From Cafeteria roenbergensis (lineage: Eukaryota > Sar > Bigyra > Bicosoecida > Cafeteriaceae), in contig VLTN01000018.1 in the NCBI GenBank assembly GCA_008330645.1, positions 1 through 64,000 of the forward strand: a DNA stretch of 64,000 bases, in the 5' to 3' direction. The notes under the pieces are model-generated. The model searched no databases. It had not been told where the DNA came from and worked only from the letters and a program-made list of their open reading frames with translations. Each line of letters starts with the position of its first letter. Positions within the stretch are counted from its first letter, which is position 1. Below, piece after piece: positions 11,101 through 22,000 of the stretch. The translations under genes and the position numbers were made by a program.

Positions 11101-14100
11101 ATGGCCGAGACCGATGCCGCCGCAAAGGCCGCGCGTGAGGCCAAATTTTTCGCTGAGCGGCGCGAGGCTGACATCGCCGAGCGCAGGCAAAAGGAAGAGG
11201 CGCAGGCGGCGGCCCTTGCGGCCCTTCCTGAGGAAGAGCGTGCGGCTGCTCTTGCGGAGCAGGAAGCGGAGGCAAAGCGTTTGCGCCGCAAGGAGGCTTC
11301 GCTCGCTCGCGAGCTTGGCACTTTCAAAGGAGGCGCCGTGGCTCGTGGCGGCACCGTTCGCGGCCGCGGCAGGGGCCGTGGCCGAGGCGGCCAGGGCAAG
11401 GCGCCATCAAGCCAGCGAGGCGCTAGCGCTTCCGGCCGATCCGAGTCGGATGCATCGCCAGACAACTCCACTTTCCCCCCTAGTCCCGCAGGCAGGCCTG
11501 CGCCCCCTCCGAGCACGCCACCTCGGCCGCCAGACGTCTCCGGAGCAGGATCAAGCCCGCAGCGTCCGCCCGGGATCAGCTCCACCCCGCCCAAGCCACC
11601 GGCGCCGCAGCCGCCCGGGGTCAAGCCTCCTGGAGCAAAGCCCCCTGGGTCCAAGCCTCCTGGCGTGAAGCCTCCCGCTGCCAAGCCCCCCGGGATGAAG
11701 CCTCCCGGCGCCGCCCCGCCCGGCGTGAAGCCCTCTCCTCCTGGGCGGGCTCCTCTCCCTCGGGTTCCGCCGTCGGGCGTAGCCAAGCCACCCGGCGTGA
11801 AGCCGTCCCCGCCCGGCGTGAAGCCGTCCCCGCCCGGCGTGAAGCCGTCCCCGCCGGGCCGGCGGCCATCCCCGCCCGGCGCTCCCTCGCTTGCGCCGAA
11901 GCCGCCTGGCGCTTTGCCGCCGGGCGTGAAGCCGGCCCCGCCCGGGCGTGGGCCGCCTGGAACGCCTCCCAGGTCGCCCGGCTCTGCCCCCGCACGCACC
12001 CCGGCCGGTCTCGACTCCGCGCCCCCGTCACCGCCTGGCCCGCCGGCGCCGCGCCCTCCAAGCTCCCCCAAGCCACTTCCCAGCGGCAACGGGCCCCGCC
12101 CCCCTGCGTCCCCCAAGGCTGCCCCCCCACGCCCACCCGGCTCCCCCGGGGGACGAGGGCGTCGGCCCCCGTCGCCCTCGGGCTCCACCAGCAGCGCGGG
12201 CACGATCCCGGACCCCCCCGCGGGCAAGCCCCCGACTATAGGTATGCCTCCTGCGCGACCCACCCTCCGCAAGCCCGCGCCACCAAGGACTGGCTCGAGC
12301 AGCCCGCAGTTGCCGCCTCGTGACTCACCGGGAGATGGGCCTCGGGGTGCGGCCAAGCCCCCTCCCATGCCGCCTCCGCCGCCAAGCCAAGCGCCTGCCA
12401 ATGGCGAGACGGCCTCGGCAAAGCAGAAGGCCACTGAGGAGGCGGCGGCGAAGCAGAAGGCCGCTGAGGAGGCGGCGAAGCAGAAGGCCGCTGAGGAGGC
12501 GGCGGCGAAGCAGAAGGCCGCTGAGGAGGCGGCGAAGCAGAAGGCCGCTGAGGAGGCGGCGGCGAAGCAGAAGGCTGCTGAGGAGGCGGCGGCGAAGCAG
12601 AAGGCTGCTGAGGAGGCGGCGAAGCAGAAGGCCGCTGAGGAGGCGGCGAAGCAGAAGGCTGCTGAGGAGGCGGCGGCGAAGCAGAAGGCCGCTGAGGAGG
12701 CGGCGGCGAAGCAGAAGGCTGCTGAGGAGGCGGCGGCGAAGCAGAAGGCCGCTGAGGAGGCGGCGAAGCAGAAGGCTGCCGAGGAGGCGGCGAAGCAGAA
12801 GGCCGCTGAGGAGGAGGCGGCGAAGCAGAAGGCTGCTGAGGAGGCGGCGGCGAAGCAGAAGGCCGCTGAGGCGGCGGCGAAGCAGAAGGCCGCTGAGGAG
12901 GCGGCGAAGCAGAAGGCCGCTGAGGAGGAGGCGGCGAAGCAGAAGGCTGCTGAGGAGGCGGCGGCGAAGCAGAAGGCCGCTGAGGAGGCGGCGGCGAAGC
13001 AGAAGGCCGCTGAGGAGGCGGCGGCGAAGCAGAAGGCCGCTGAGGAGGCGGCGGCGAAGCAGAAGGCCGCTGAGGAGGCGGCGGCGAAGCAGAAGGCCGC
13101 TGAGGAGGCGGCGGCGAAGCAGAAGGCCGCTGAGGAGGCGGCGGCGAAGCAGAAGGCCGCTGAGGAGGCGGCGGCGAAGCAGAAGGCCGCTGAGGAGGCG
13201 GCGGCGAAGCAGAAGGCCGCTGAGGAGGAGGCGGCGAAGCAGAAGGCCGCTGAGGAGGAGGCGGCGAAGCAGAAGGCCGCTGAGGAGGCGGCGGCGAAGC
13301 AGAAGGCCGCTGAGGAGGCGGCGGCGAAGCAGAAGGCCGCTGAGGAGGCGGCGGCGAAGCAGAAGGCTGCTGAGGAGGAGGCGGCGAAGCAGAAGGCCGC
13401 TGAGGAGGCGGCAGCGAAGCAGAAGGCCGCTGAGGAGGAGGCGGCGAAGCAGAAGGCCGCTGAGGAGGAGGCGGCGAAGCAGAAGGCCGCTGAGGAGGCG
13501 GCGGCGAAGCAGAAGGCCGCTGAGGAGGCGGCGGCGAAGCAGAAGGCCGCTGAGGAGGCGGCGGCGAAGCAGAAGGCCGCTGAGGAGGCGGCGGCGAAGC
13601 AGAAGGCCGCTGAGGAGGCGGCGGCGAAGCAGAAGGCCGCTGAGGAGGAGGCGGCGAAGCAGAAGGCCGCTGAGGAGGCGGCGGCGAAGCAGAAGGCCGC
13701 TGAGGAGGAGGCGGCGAAGCAGAAGGCCGCTGAGGAGGAGGCGGCGAAGCAGAAGGCCGCTGAGGAGGCGGCGGCGAAGCAGAAGGCCGCTGAGGAGGCG
13801 GCGGCGAAGCAGAAGGCCGCTGAGGAGGCGGCGGCGAAGCAGAAGGCTGCTGAGGAGGAGGCGGCGAAGCAGAAGGCCGCTGAGGAGGCGGCAGCGAAGC
13901 AGAAGGCCGCTGAGGAGGAGGCGGCGAAGCAGAAGGCCGCTGAGGAGGAGGCGGCGAAGCAGAAGGCCGCTGAGGAGGAGGCGGCGAAGCAGAAGGCCGC
14001 TGAGGAGGCGGCGGCGAAGCAGAAGGCCGCTGAGGAGGCGGCGGCGAAGCAGAAGGCCGCTGAGGAGGAGGCGGCGAAGCAGAAGGCCGCTGAGGAGGCG

Positions 14101-17100
14101 GCGGCGAAGCAGAAGGCCGCTGAGGAGGCGGCGGCGAAGCAGAAGGCCGCTGAGGAGGAGGCGGCGAAGCAGAAGGCCGCTGAGGAGGAGGCGGCGAAGC
14201 AGAAGGCCGCTGAGGAGGAGGCGGCGAAGCAGAAGGCCGCTGAGGAGGAGGCGGCGAAGCAGAAGGCCGCTGAGGAGGAGGCGGCGAAGCAGAAGGCCGC
14301 TGAGGAGGCGGCGGCGAAGCAGAAGGCCGCTGAGGAGGAGGCGGCGAAGCAGAAGGCCGCTGAGGAGGAGGCGGCGAAGCAGAAGGCCGCTGAGGAGGCG
14401 GCGGCGAAGCAGAAGGCTGCTGAGGAGGAGGCGGCGAAGCAGAAGGCCGCTGAGGAGGAGGCGGCGAAGCAGAAGGCCGCTGAGGAGGCGGCGGCGAAGC
14501 AGAAGGCCGCCGAGGAGGCGGCGGCGAAGCAGAAGGCTGCTGAGGAGGCGGCGGCGAAGCAGAAGGCTCTCGATGCGGCTGCAGCCGCGGAGGAGGCCGC
14601 GGCCAATCGCCGAGCCGCGGACGAGGCGTCGCGCCTTCGCTCGCAGGCTGCAGTGCGACTCCGCTCGGAACGGGAAGCAAGGGACCACGCTGAACACGTG
14701 GCTGCTCACGAGCAGGCGACGCAGCATCGGCCGCTGCAGAGCGTCGCCTCCGCAGGCCGGGAAGGCGGAGGCAAGACGCTCCTGTCAAGCAGACCACCTC
14801 CGTCGCCCCCGCAAGGAGCAGCCACTCATTCTGAGGCTGCTGCGTCTCCTGATGCCGACAGAGAGTCGCTCGCAACCTTCGGCGGGACCGACGTGCCGCA
14901 ATCCGCGGTCGTTGCCGAGGTGTACAGAGCAAACTCTCCGCCGGCTTCGCCTATGCCCAGCAGCGGCTCGACGCCGTCGCGTGAGGCTACTCGCCGCGTC
15001 ATGGCCTCCCTGGCGGCCGCTCTCGCGTCGCGCGATGCGGATGCCATCGCTGATGCCCTGGACGAGAGTGCTGGCCTGAGCGACGAGACCGTGCATGACC
15101 TTCGCGCCGCCGCTCGCGAGGTGATGAGACGCATGCGGGTGGAGCGGGACGCGTCGGCAGACCTGCGCCTGGCACTTGCCAGGGGCGACCGCGACGACAT
15201 CATCGCCGCCCTGGCGCGCGTGGAGCAGGTGGGCGGGCTGCTCGCCAAATCGCCAGACGCGGCTGAGGCCCGGCGCCGGCTGGCAAACAGGCCGGGGCTG
15301 GTGGCCGACCGGCCGGCGCTTGCTCCAACCGACCCGCAGCTGGAGCAGTCGCCCCCGGCCGCCACTGAGCGAGAGGAGATTGTCGCTACCATCGCCGACC
15401 TTCAAGCGCAGCTGCGGGATCTGCGCGCCGCGCGCGTGGCCTCCACGCCTCCCCCCTTCGCGTCATCGCTGGGCGAGGGCGAGGAGCCGGACCATGCCCC
15501 GGGTGGGGCGGCGCCAGATGCACCCGGAGTGCCCGCTGGCGAGGCAGCTCCGCCGCCACCTCCACCCCCCTCTACGCCGCGGCCGCCTGCTTCGAGCGCG
15601 GACGACGACGACGACCACGTCGACGAGGGCGAGGCAGAGCCTCGCCGCCCCCCGAGCCTGGTGGAGGCTGCTGCCGCGATGCCCGCACCCGCTGCGCCTC
15701 CGGCAGCCTCTCCGCCGCCTGAGCCGCGCAGCTTCCTGGCGCGACAGGCAGCTTTGATCGGGAACGGCCACCGGGCGCCTGGAACAGCCGGGGCCACGCC
15801 ACCCCTGCTCGTTCTGCAGGACACGGTGGGCCCTGCCTTCAGCCCGCTGACGGCGCCCTCAGCGCGGCAGGCCGGCAAGGCGGACAAGGTGGTGGTGGGA
15901 GGCGCGGTGCTCCAGCGGGGGTCTGGCGACAGGTGGACAGTGCGCTCGCGAGCGTCGTCGCTGCTGCAAAAGCCCGCTGCTGCCGCACCAGGGCAGCCCA
16001 TGGAGGGTGCGGTGCCTGCGTCGGAGATGGCGCGCCGCGCCTCGAGCTCGCAGGGGGCCAGGCTGCTTGACTCAGACCGGTGGCGAGAGCAGCCTGGCTC
16101 CCTCGAGGCCGGGCTCGGCGCCAGCGCGAGCTCTCCGGCTGGGCAGGCCGCGGCAGTCGCAGCCGCAAGCGCGGCCGACCTCCAGGCCCTGCGAGCGTCA
16201 GCGCTGGCAGTGGTTGCCGCTGCCCGGGCAGACCCGCGGACGGCTGCAAGCCCCAAACCGTGGCGCCATTCGCCAGCCCGCGCCGCTTCCGGCGGCGGCC
16301 AATCCTCGTCGGTCCGTGCTGATGCCGCTTCTCCCGAGGCTCCCTTCACAGGTCCCATGCCGGAGCAGCGGCGCTCGCCGGAGCAGACGCTGGCTCGCTC
16401 GCGGGCCATCCTGGCCGAAGTGCGCGAGGCCAACAGCCGAATGGAGCGGCGCGCCGCCGTGGCAGGGAGTCCCCTGCTGGGCATAATGCTGGCCGGGGCG
16501 GCGCCCATCGCGCCCTCGGGCGGCAGCGAGAGCCGGCTGCACTACGATCCGCTTGGCCCGCAGTCGGAGGAAAGCTATGCCGACGAACGCGCATCGTCGG
16601 TGGGCAACGGCGCTGACGCCACGTCAGTGAGCGACAGCCTGCTCGCCGAAGCCGCGTGGCTGGCAACCGAGAGTTCGCGCGCCTTGGAGCAGCACGCAAG
16701 CCCTCGGCCCGATCACGACTCCCCGCCCGGCGAGGCCAGCCCGTTGGTCTCTGCCAGGCTCCCGGGGAGCGGGCCGCTCGTGCTCCACGAACACGGCCGG
16801 GCGGGGCGGGTCGGGCAGCCTTCCACCTCTGCCCGGAGGCGATCGCGGGAGCCAGTTGCGACGGCTGCGGCAGCGGCCGGATCATCATTGGCCTCGGGCC
16901 ACCACCCGCATCACCAATACCAGCAGCAGCAACAACGCCAGCAGCAGCAGCAGCCGGACCAGCGGCCGGCTCGCAAGCTGACGAAGCAAGAGGCCCTCGA
17001 GGCGGCGTCGCGACTGCATCGGTCTCAGACGCTGGTTTCGCACGTGCGCGCTGCCCAGACGGCGGCGCTGCACGGCAGGACCATGGACCCGAACGTCAGG

Positions 17101-17625
17101 CTGCCGCCCCCCTCGCCGTCGCTGCGCGCGCGGGAGGCTTCGGACGCCAGGCGAGGAGTGCGGTCCCCCGGAGGCCAGCGCCCCTCGCGCGCGGCCCGCA
17201 TGCTCCGGGCCATGTCCAACGACCAGCAGCAAGCTGCTGCTGCCCGTGCGGGGCGCGGCGGCCCGCCCGACCCCGAGGCGCACCCCCTTGACGAGCGCCT
17301 CGAGAGCACGGGCAGGCTTCTGGCTGCTAGCCCGCCCGCCGAGGACAGGGACCCCAGGGGCGCTGGCGTCGACGCCCCGTCGGATGCTGCGGACTTGATC
17401 GAGCGGCATGCGGCGCCCGTGGGGCCCGTCCCACCGCGGAAGCTGCCGCCACCCCCCGCAGCGGACGCCACGACGGCGCGGCTTCGACTGCTCGTCCGCC
17501 GACACACGCCCGCCGCCACGCCCGAGCCTGCCAGCCCGCTCGACCGCGTGGCAAAGGCTGCGGCGAGGCGGGAGTCGAACCCTACATACAGCCTGTCGTC
17601 GCCTCCGCGCGGGCGCCGATCTTAA
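11101..17625 (+). CDS. Giant proline-rich and KQKAAEE-repeat protein
   Basis: One uninterrupted frame encodes 2174 aa from ATG ([17 protein letters not shown]) to TAA. Residues 1-90 form a charged helix. Residues about 115-430 are proline-rich with [15 protein letters not shown] repeats that could bind SH3, WW or profilin-type modules. Residues about 441-1160 are a tandem decapeptide array, [10 protein letters not shown] with A/E variation. The array has no regular hydrophobic heptad but has opposed Lys and Glu, so it may form a long rigid single alpha helix rather than a classic coiled coil; this is inference. The C-terminal 1000 residues mix short acidic helices, a Gln-rich stretch ([15 protein letters not shown] near residue 1940) and disorder. 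TolA-like or caldesmon-like resemblance is compositional only. Function unknown. Confidence 0.75.
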   Translation: MAETDAAAKAAREAKFFAERREADIAERRQKEEAQAAALAALPEEERAAALAEQEAEAKRLRRKEASLARELGTFKGGAVARGGTVRGRGRGRGRGGQGKAPSSQRGASASGRSESDASPDNSTFPPSPAGRPAPPPSTPPRPPDVSGAGSSPQRPPGISSTPPKPPAPQPPGVKPPGAKPPGSKPPGVKPPAAKPPGMKPPGAAPPGVKPSPPGRAPLPRVPPSGVAKPPGVKPSPPGVKPSPPGVKPSPPGRRPSPPGAPSLAPKPPGALPPGVKPAPPGRGPPGTPPRSPGSAPARTPAGLDSAPPSPPGPPAPRPPSSPKPLPSGNGPRPPASPKAAPPRPPGSPGGRGRRPPSPSGSTSSAGTIPDPPAGKPPTIGMPPARPTLRKPAPPRTGSSSPQLPPRDSPGDGPRGAAKPPPMPPPPPSQAPANGETASAKQKATEEAAAKQKAAEEAAKQKAAEEAAAKQKAAEEAAKQKAAEEAAAKQKAAEEAAAKQKAAEEAAKQKAAEEAAKQKAAEEAAAKQKAAEEAAAKQKAAEEAAAKQKAAEEAAKQKAAEEAAKQKAAEEEAAKQKAAEEAAAKQKAAEAAAKQKAAEEAAKQKAAEEEAAKQKAAEEAAAKQKAAEEAAAKQKAAEEAAAKQKAAEEAAAKQKAAEEAAAKQKAAEEAAAKQKAAEEAAAKQKAAEEAAAKQKAAEEAAAKQKAAEEEAAKQKAAEEEAAKQKAAEEAAAKQKAAEEAAAKQKAAEEAAAKQKAAEEEAAKQKAAEEAAAKQKAAEEEAAKQKAAEEEAAKQKAAEEAAAKQKAAEEAAAKQKAAEEAAAKQKAAEEAAAKQKAAEEAAAKQKAAEEEAAKQKAAEEAAAKQKAAEEEAAKQKAAEEEAAKQKAAEEAAAKQKAAEEAAAKQKAAEEAAAKQKAAEEEAAKQKAAEEAAAKQKAAEEEAAKQKAAEEEAAKQKAAEEEAAKQKAAEEAAAKQKAAEEAAAKQKAAEEEAAKQKAAEEAAAKQKAAEEAAAKQKAAEEEAAKQKAAEEEAAKQKAAEEEAAKQKAAEEEAAKQKAAEEEAAKQKAAEEAAAKQKAAEEEAAKQKAAEEEAAKQKAAEEAAAKQKAAEEEAAKQKAAEEEAAKQKAAEEAAAKQKAAEEAAAKQKAAEEAAAKQKALDAAAAAEEAAANRRAADEASRLRSQAAVRLRSEREARDHAEHVAAHEQATQHRPLQSVASAGREGGGKTLLSSRPPPSPPQGAATHSEAAASPDADRESLATFGGTDVPQSAVVAEVYRANSPPASPMPSSGSTPSREATRRVMASLAAALASRDADAIADALDESAGLSDETVHDLRAAAREVMRRMRVERDASADLRLALARGDRDDIIAALARVEQVGGLLAKSPDAAEARRRLANRPGLVADRPALAPTDPQLEQSPPAATEREEIVATIADLQAQLRDLRAARVASTPPPFASSLGEGEEPDHAPGGAAPDAPGVPAGEAAPPPPPPPSTPRPPASSADDDDDHVDEGEAEPRRPPSLVEAAAAMPAPAAPPAASPPPEPRSFLARQAALIGNGHRAPGTAGATPPLLVLQDTVGPAFSPLTAPSARQAGKADKVVVGGAVLQRGSGDRWTVRSRASSLLQKPAAAAPGQPMEGAVPASEMARRASSSQGARLLDSDRWREQPGSLEAGLGASASSPAGQAAAVAAASAADLQALRASALAVVAAARADPRTAASPKPWRHSPARAASGGGQSSSVRADAASPEAPFTGPMPEQRRSPEQTLARSRAILAEVREANSRMERRAAVAGSPLLGIMLAGAAPIAPSGGSESRLHYDPLGPQSEESYADERASSVGNGADATSVSDSLLAEAAWLATESSRALEQHASPRPDHDSPPGEASPLVSARLPGSGPLVLHEHGRAGRVGQPSTSARRRSREPVATAAAAAGSSLASGHHPHHQYQQQQQRQQQQQPDQRPARKLTKQEALEAASRLHRSQTLVSHVRAAQTAALHGRTMDPNVRLPPPSPSLRAREASDARRGVRSPGGQRPSRAARMLRAMSNDQQQAAAARAGRGGPPDPEAHPLDERLESTGRLLAASPPAEDRDPRGAGVDAPSDAADLIERHAAPVGPVPPRKLPPPPAADATTARLRLLVRRHTPAATPEPASPLDRVAKAAARRESNPTYSLSSPPRGRRS
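12421..14580 (+). repeat. In-frame 30-bp (and 27-bp) minisatellite, 73 KQK copies
   Basis: The unit GCGGCGGCGAAGCAGAAGG plus CCGCTGAGGAG repeats head to tail. I counted 73 AAGCAGAAG cores from 12421 to 14557: 64 spacings of 30 bp and 8 of 27 bp. All eight 27-bp spacings lie before 12908; downstream the array is strictly 30 bp. Variants are mainly GCC/GCT, GAG/GCG and a single GCA. Period and phase are multiples of three, so the reading frame is kept. Confidence 0.97.
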
Positions 17626-18019
17626 ATCGGCGCTGCCAGGTCGGCTGCGCTCCCTCGCTGCTTGGCGTTTGCGTGCAGCCTGTGCATGTTTGGGCATTGG
17701 TCCCTTCCCCGGTCCCGCGTGCTCTGATGCTTCTTCGTGTGATCGTGCCTGGCCCACACCCCGCTCGCGCCGAGCGTCCGCGCAAGTCTCGCGATGCTGC
17801 GCCACACTCCCAAACATCGCCCGAACCTGGCGAACGCGCACTCCCTTCCCTGGTATCTGTGCGCTTCCCCCGGCGGGGGGAACACCGTGGCCATCGTTCA
17901 CAGCGTGGCCCTTCGCATGCGCCTGCGACCCTCGCGCCACGTTGCCAGGAAATTATCGGCAGAGCGCGAGCCCGTCAATTCGCGCTCCCGTGCCGCGCAC
18001 ACGACGACCTCTTGACGCA
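17626..18019. other. Intergenic region, 394 bp
   Basis: This spacer separates the KQK-repeat gene from the co-oriented BAP31-like gene. Its left edge is part of a perfect 8-bp inverted repeat (17613-17633) spanning the upstream stop codon. No coding region or clear promoter element is recognised. Confidence 0.4.
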
Positions 18020-18810
18020 ATGGCTCTCATGGCCTGGGCCATCTGGCTCTTCTTCCCGGTAAGTCCAGCGCGGCGTGCTGGCGTGGGCGCCTGGGCGCTG
18101 GGCCGGCCCTGACCACTCAATCTCTGCTTTCCGCTTGCGCGTTGACGCATTTCGCAGCCGGCGGCGCTGTCAATCCTGCTCCTGGCGATCCCTTGGCCGC
18201 ACTTCATCGCGGTCCGCGTTCGCGCCCTCCTTCGCTCCACCTTCTACGGCGCGTGAGCTTCCGCGAGGCCTGGAAACTGGTGCTGGGTCACTCCGGAAAA
18301 CTGCGAGTCGACGCCTCTTTGCCCTGCTCCTCCCCGTGCCTTGCCGAGTTGCAGGTTCCACCTCCAGACGGCAGGCATCAAGTTCAAGCTTCGCCTGGCC
18401 CACCTCCTGTTCATCGGCTGCCTGATTGGGCTGTACTGTGAGCTTGCCGATCGGAAAACGCGCCTGTCGCCTGGCCGCCAAGCAAGTCCCGGCCAGCAAT
18501 TTCCGCCCCATTGCGCTTGCGGCTGAGCCTCCCCCCACCCCGCCGCTCTGCCGCAGTCTCGTACAGCAGCGCCACCACGGCGGCCCATCGGTACCACGAG
18601 CACCGCGATCAGGGCAGCGGCCTGCACACTCTGCTTCTCAAGAAGTTCGTGGCCGAGCGCAACGTTTGGATCTGGGCCTTCGCCACAACGCTGTACCTCA
18701 TCAGCTTCCAGCTGTGGGTGCTCTTCGCCAAGTTCGTGCAGCTTGCGGAGGAGGGCATCATCGCCAAGGCCGGCGCAGACGCCGACAAGGCTCGCGCGAA
18801 GGCAGAGTAG
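18020..18810 (+). CDS. BAP29/BAP31-like ER membrane protein
   Basis: Exons: 18020-18058, 18158-18252, 18355-18437, 18557-18810; product 156 aa. Introns of 99, 102 and 119 bp have donors GTAAGT, GTGAGC, GTGAGC and GCAG acceptors, and all phases agree. The first membrane segment (MALMAWAIWLFFPAALSILL) spans the exon 1-2 junction. The second is in exon 3 (LAHLLFIGCLIGLYC). Exon 4 carries the family's most conserved part, a Leu/Lys helix then KKFVAERNVWIWAFATTLYL, matching the FRAQRNLYIxGF region before the third membrane segment of BAP31. The family escorts membrane proteins at the ER. This copy is short: it lacks the long C-terminal coiled coil and has no KKxx retrieval motif, ending KARAKAE. 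Assignment rests on topology and the RN.x(I/W).xF block. Confidence 0.75.
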
Positions 18811-19061
18811 GCCCGGCACGGCCCCCGTCTGCGCACGAGCAACGACGCCTGGCCAGCCAGTTGCTTGGGTGCGCCGAAGCCTGCCCGTGTGCCGCACCCA
18901 ACCAGCGGTTCCTACCCGGCCCTGTCCGGCAGAAACGGCCCGCCCGCGAGAGGGTGGGAAACGAGTGCTGGCCGCTGCGACGCGGACGGCACTCCCTGCT
19001 GTCAAATCGCACGCAAACGCTCACTCAACTGCAAAGGCGGAACCCACGAGGCCGAGCGCGC

Positions 19062-22000
19062 TCACACCTCCGCCTCGTCCATCAGGGACGACGCCGCGCT
19101 GTCCGCTGCACGCGCGTACGACTCACACAGCCCCCTCAGCAGCTCCAGCCCCCGAGAGTCCAGCGGCTCCCCGCTCTCGGGGCGGAGGAACACGCATCCG
19201 TTGATCGCGGCCTTGCCGCTGCCCACGACTCCCTCGAGCAAGGCCGGCGGAGCGGTGCTGGACACGAGCAGCTCGCACGCGGATCCGAGCTCCGCCTTGA
19301 CGGTTCGCACGCCGAGGCCGCGCAAGCCGGAGTCCGGGTTGCCGTGGCCCACGCCGCACGCGGCGAGCAGTGTCAGCGCCGCCGCGGTGGCATCAAGCGC
19401 CGCGCCGCTCCCAGCCCGCTTGGCGGCGGCGGCAAGCACGGTGTCCAGCGCAGCCGCCTGCGGCAGCAGACTCTCGCAGCGAGCGACGGACACGCGCACA
19501 TGCTCCGCGCAACGCTCATCGATCGCAGCCAGGTCGGCCCCTTCGGCATCCGCCCGCAGAAGCAGCACGGGAACCGCAAAGTGAGCCCCGCAGGCAGCGG
19601 CGCATGCCTTGCACGCTGCCGACAGCACCGCGTCGCCCGCCGGGCCCGACCCGGGCGGGTGCAGATCCACGCACGCCTCCAGGGCCTGGGCAAGCTCTCC
19701 CCCGGGCACCACCCGGGAGTCCAGCAGCAGCCTGTAGGCCAGCTCGCACAGCGTCGCAGCAGCCTCCGGCCTTCCCGAGAGGCGCCGCGCTGCGCGGCAC
19801 ACGATGTCGCTCGCTGACTGCAACGCCGCCCCCACGGCGGCGGCGTCGGCGCCCCCCGCTGCGCCCTCCCCCGGCCCGACCAGCGCCGAGCCGATCACGA
19901 CGTTCAGGGTCTCGCTCGAGAGCTCCACCGCCCCGTCCGGCGGGCTCTCCATCGACAGCACAGCCACCGCCAGGCCCACGCAGGCGGCCACTGCATCCCC
20001 GTGCCCTGGCTCGCCGGTCTCCATCAGCTCTGCGGCGGTTTCACCAGCGCGGCGCAGCAGCAGCGGCCCCAGAAGTTCCCGCTCGCCAGCCGCCGGGGGT
20101 TCATCGGCGGCCGCCTCCCCCACGCCGCAAGCAGAAGCCAGTGCCGGCGCGGAGGCTGGCTGGGCCCACACGGCCGGGAGGGCCACGCCCACCTGCTCCA
20201 TTGCCACCACGCACGGCGTGGCATCGCGGAGGACGAGCGCGGCCAGGGCGGACGACGCCATGCAAGCCAGCGCCGCCAGCGGCCGCAGCGCCAGCGCCGT
20301 GCCGCCTGGAGCGGGTCCCTCGCCGCCTCCCGTCGCGCCCACTGCGGCCATGAGGCCGGGCTGGGCAGCAGCCAGTCGCCGCAGGGCGTGGGCGGCGTCG
20401 GCCCCCTCCACGGCACTGCGGCATGCGTTGCTCAGCCGGAGCAGCGGCTTCGCTGCCTCGGCAACGGCCGAGGCGGTCCAGTCTGCCGCCCCCGCAGCGA
20501 GGGCCGACGCGCATTGCACGGCAATGGCCTCGAGCGGACCGGTCCCCGACGCCACGCCAGCGCCTGTGGCTGGGGCTGCGCCTGCGGCCGGGGCTGCGCC
20601 TGCGGCCGGGGCTGCGCCTGCGGCTGGGGCTGCGCCTGCGGCCGGTGCTGCGCCTGCGGCTTGGCGAGAAGGATGACCCAGGGCCGATAGAGAGGGCCGA
20701 GGAGTCACTCCCCGCCCCCGGCCCGCCGAGAGGCCGGGCGGCTCTGCCGGCGCGGCTGTGGCCTCAGGGCTGCTAGGCGACCTCGCAGCGGCGACGGGCT
20801 CTGCAGCCAGCTCCATTGCCGTTGGCGGCGGTGACGGCACCGCAGGCGCTGGGAGGAAGGCTGCGTCAGCAGGGCGAGCGTGCGGGCGCTCGAGAGCCAG
20901 GGCCGGGGGCGGGCTGGCGGCGGCCTTGGAGATGCCGTCGCTCGGCCCAGGCGCGCCAGGGGCTGGCCGGCCGGCCGCAACAGGGCCCGGCCTGGCCGGG
21001 AGCGGAGCGGCGTGGTGCTCGTCCTCGCTGGCAGCCCTGAGCGACCCGCTGGAAGGGCGGGAGCCCGCTGCGAAGGCGGACAGCTGCGTGGGTGATGGCC
21101 CCCCTGCCGAGGCAGGGGGAGAGGCCGGCATGCCGGCCCCGGCTCGGACTGGCGTCCCTGCCCCGGCGCGCGTCGCTCGCGCTGCACCGTCCCTCCTCCC
21201 CGCCGGGTGGCCTGCCATGGCGTCGGCGTAGTCCACGATGGAGGCGGTGAGCTCGCCAGCCAGCGCCGCCTCAACGTCTGCCCGGCTCTGCTGCGGGTCT
21301 GACATGCAGTCTTGCAGCTGCGCGAATATGCTCGCCAGCAGCGAGGACACCCGCTGGCGAGCAGAGGACATGACCGTTGCCGCCGCCAGGCGCCGAGGGC
21401 TTGACGGCCGGGCCGCCACCACTGCGGAGGGCGGGTGGCCGCCAGCGTGGTGGGCCCCGCGACCGGGCTCTCCCGCGTCCTCGGCCGGCGCCGCGCCGCC
21501 CTCCGCGGCCGCAATGAACTGCTTGAGTCGGCTCCGGTCCAGGTCCGCCAGGAACTCGTGGCCGCGCTGCAGGTCCACGGCGAAGATATGCTGGGCGGCC
21601 CGCATCAGCTGACCAAGCACCTGCCGGACGCGTGCCACGTGGCGGTCCGTCGCAGCGTCCACGGCCTCCTGCGCCGCGGCGAGGAGGCTCTGCCGATCGC
21701 TGGGCGAGCCGAACGTCGCCCCCTGCACGCACTGGCTCGCAACCGCCTCGGCGGCCTCGCGAAACCCTGCTCTGCCCACCACTTGCCTCAGCGAGGCCAC
21801 CAGCGCCGCCTCTGCCGCGAGGGGGTCTGCCTCTCGCTGGGCCAGGGGGGCCCTCTCAGGGCCCGCGCCGCCTCGGCGGCCGCCCCCCGCGTGCGGAGAC
21901 GCCCGCCCGTGGCCGCTGCCGTGGCCGCTGTGGCCGTGGGCCCGCCTGCGGCTCCGCCGCACCAGCTCCGCCTCGACGGCAACGTCAGCGCAGCGCGACA

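Noticed and set aside
11076-14932. Very long open frames antisense and out of frame to the KQK repeat (up to 1176 codons)
   Set aside because: They exist because the 30-bp unit lacks stops in five frames; outside the array they lose protein-like composition, while the KQKAAEE frame continues as one gene.
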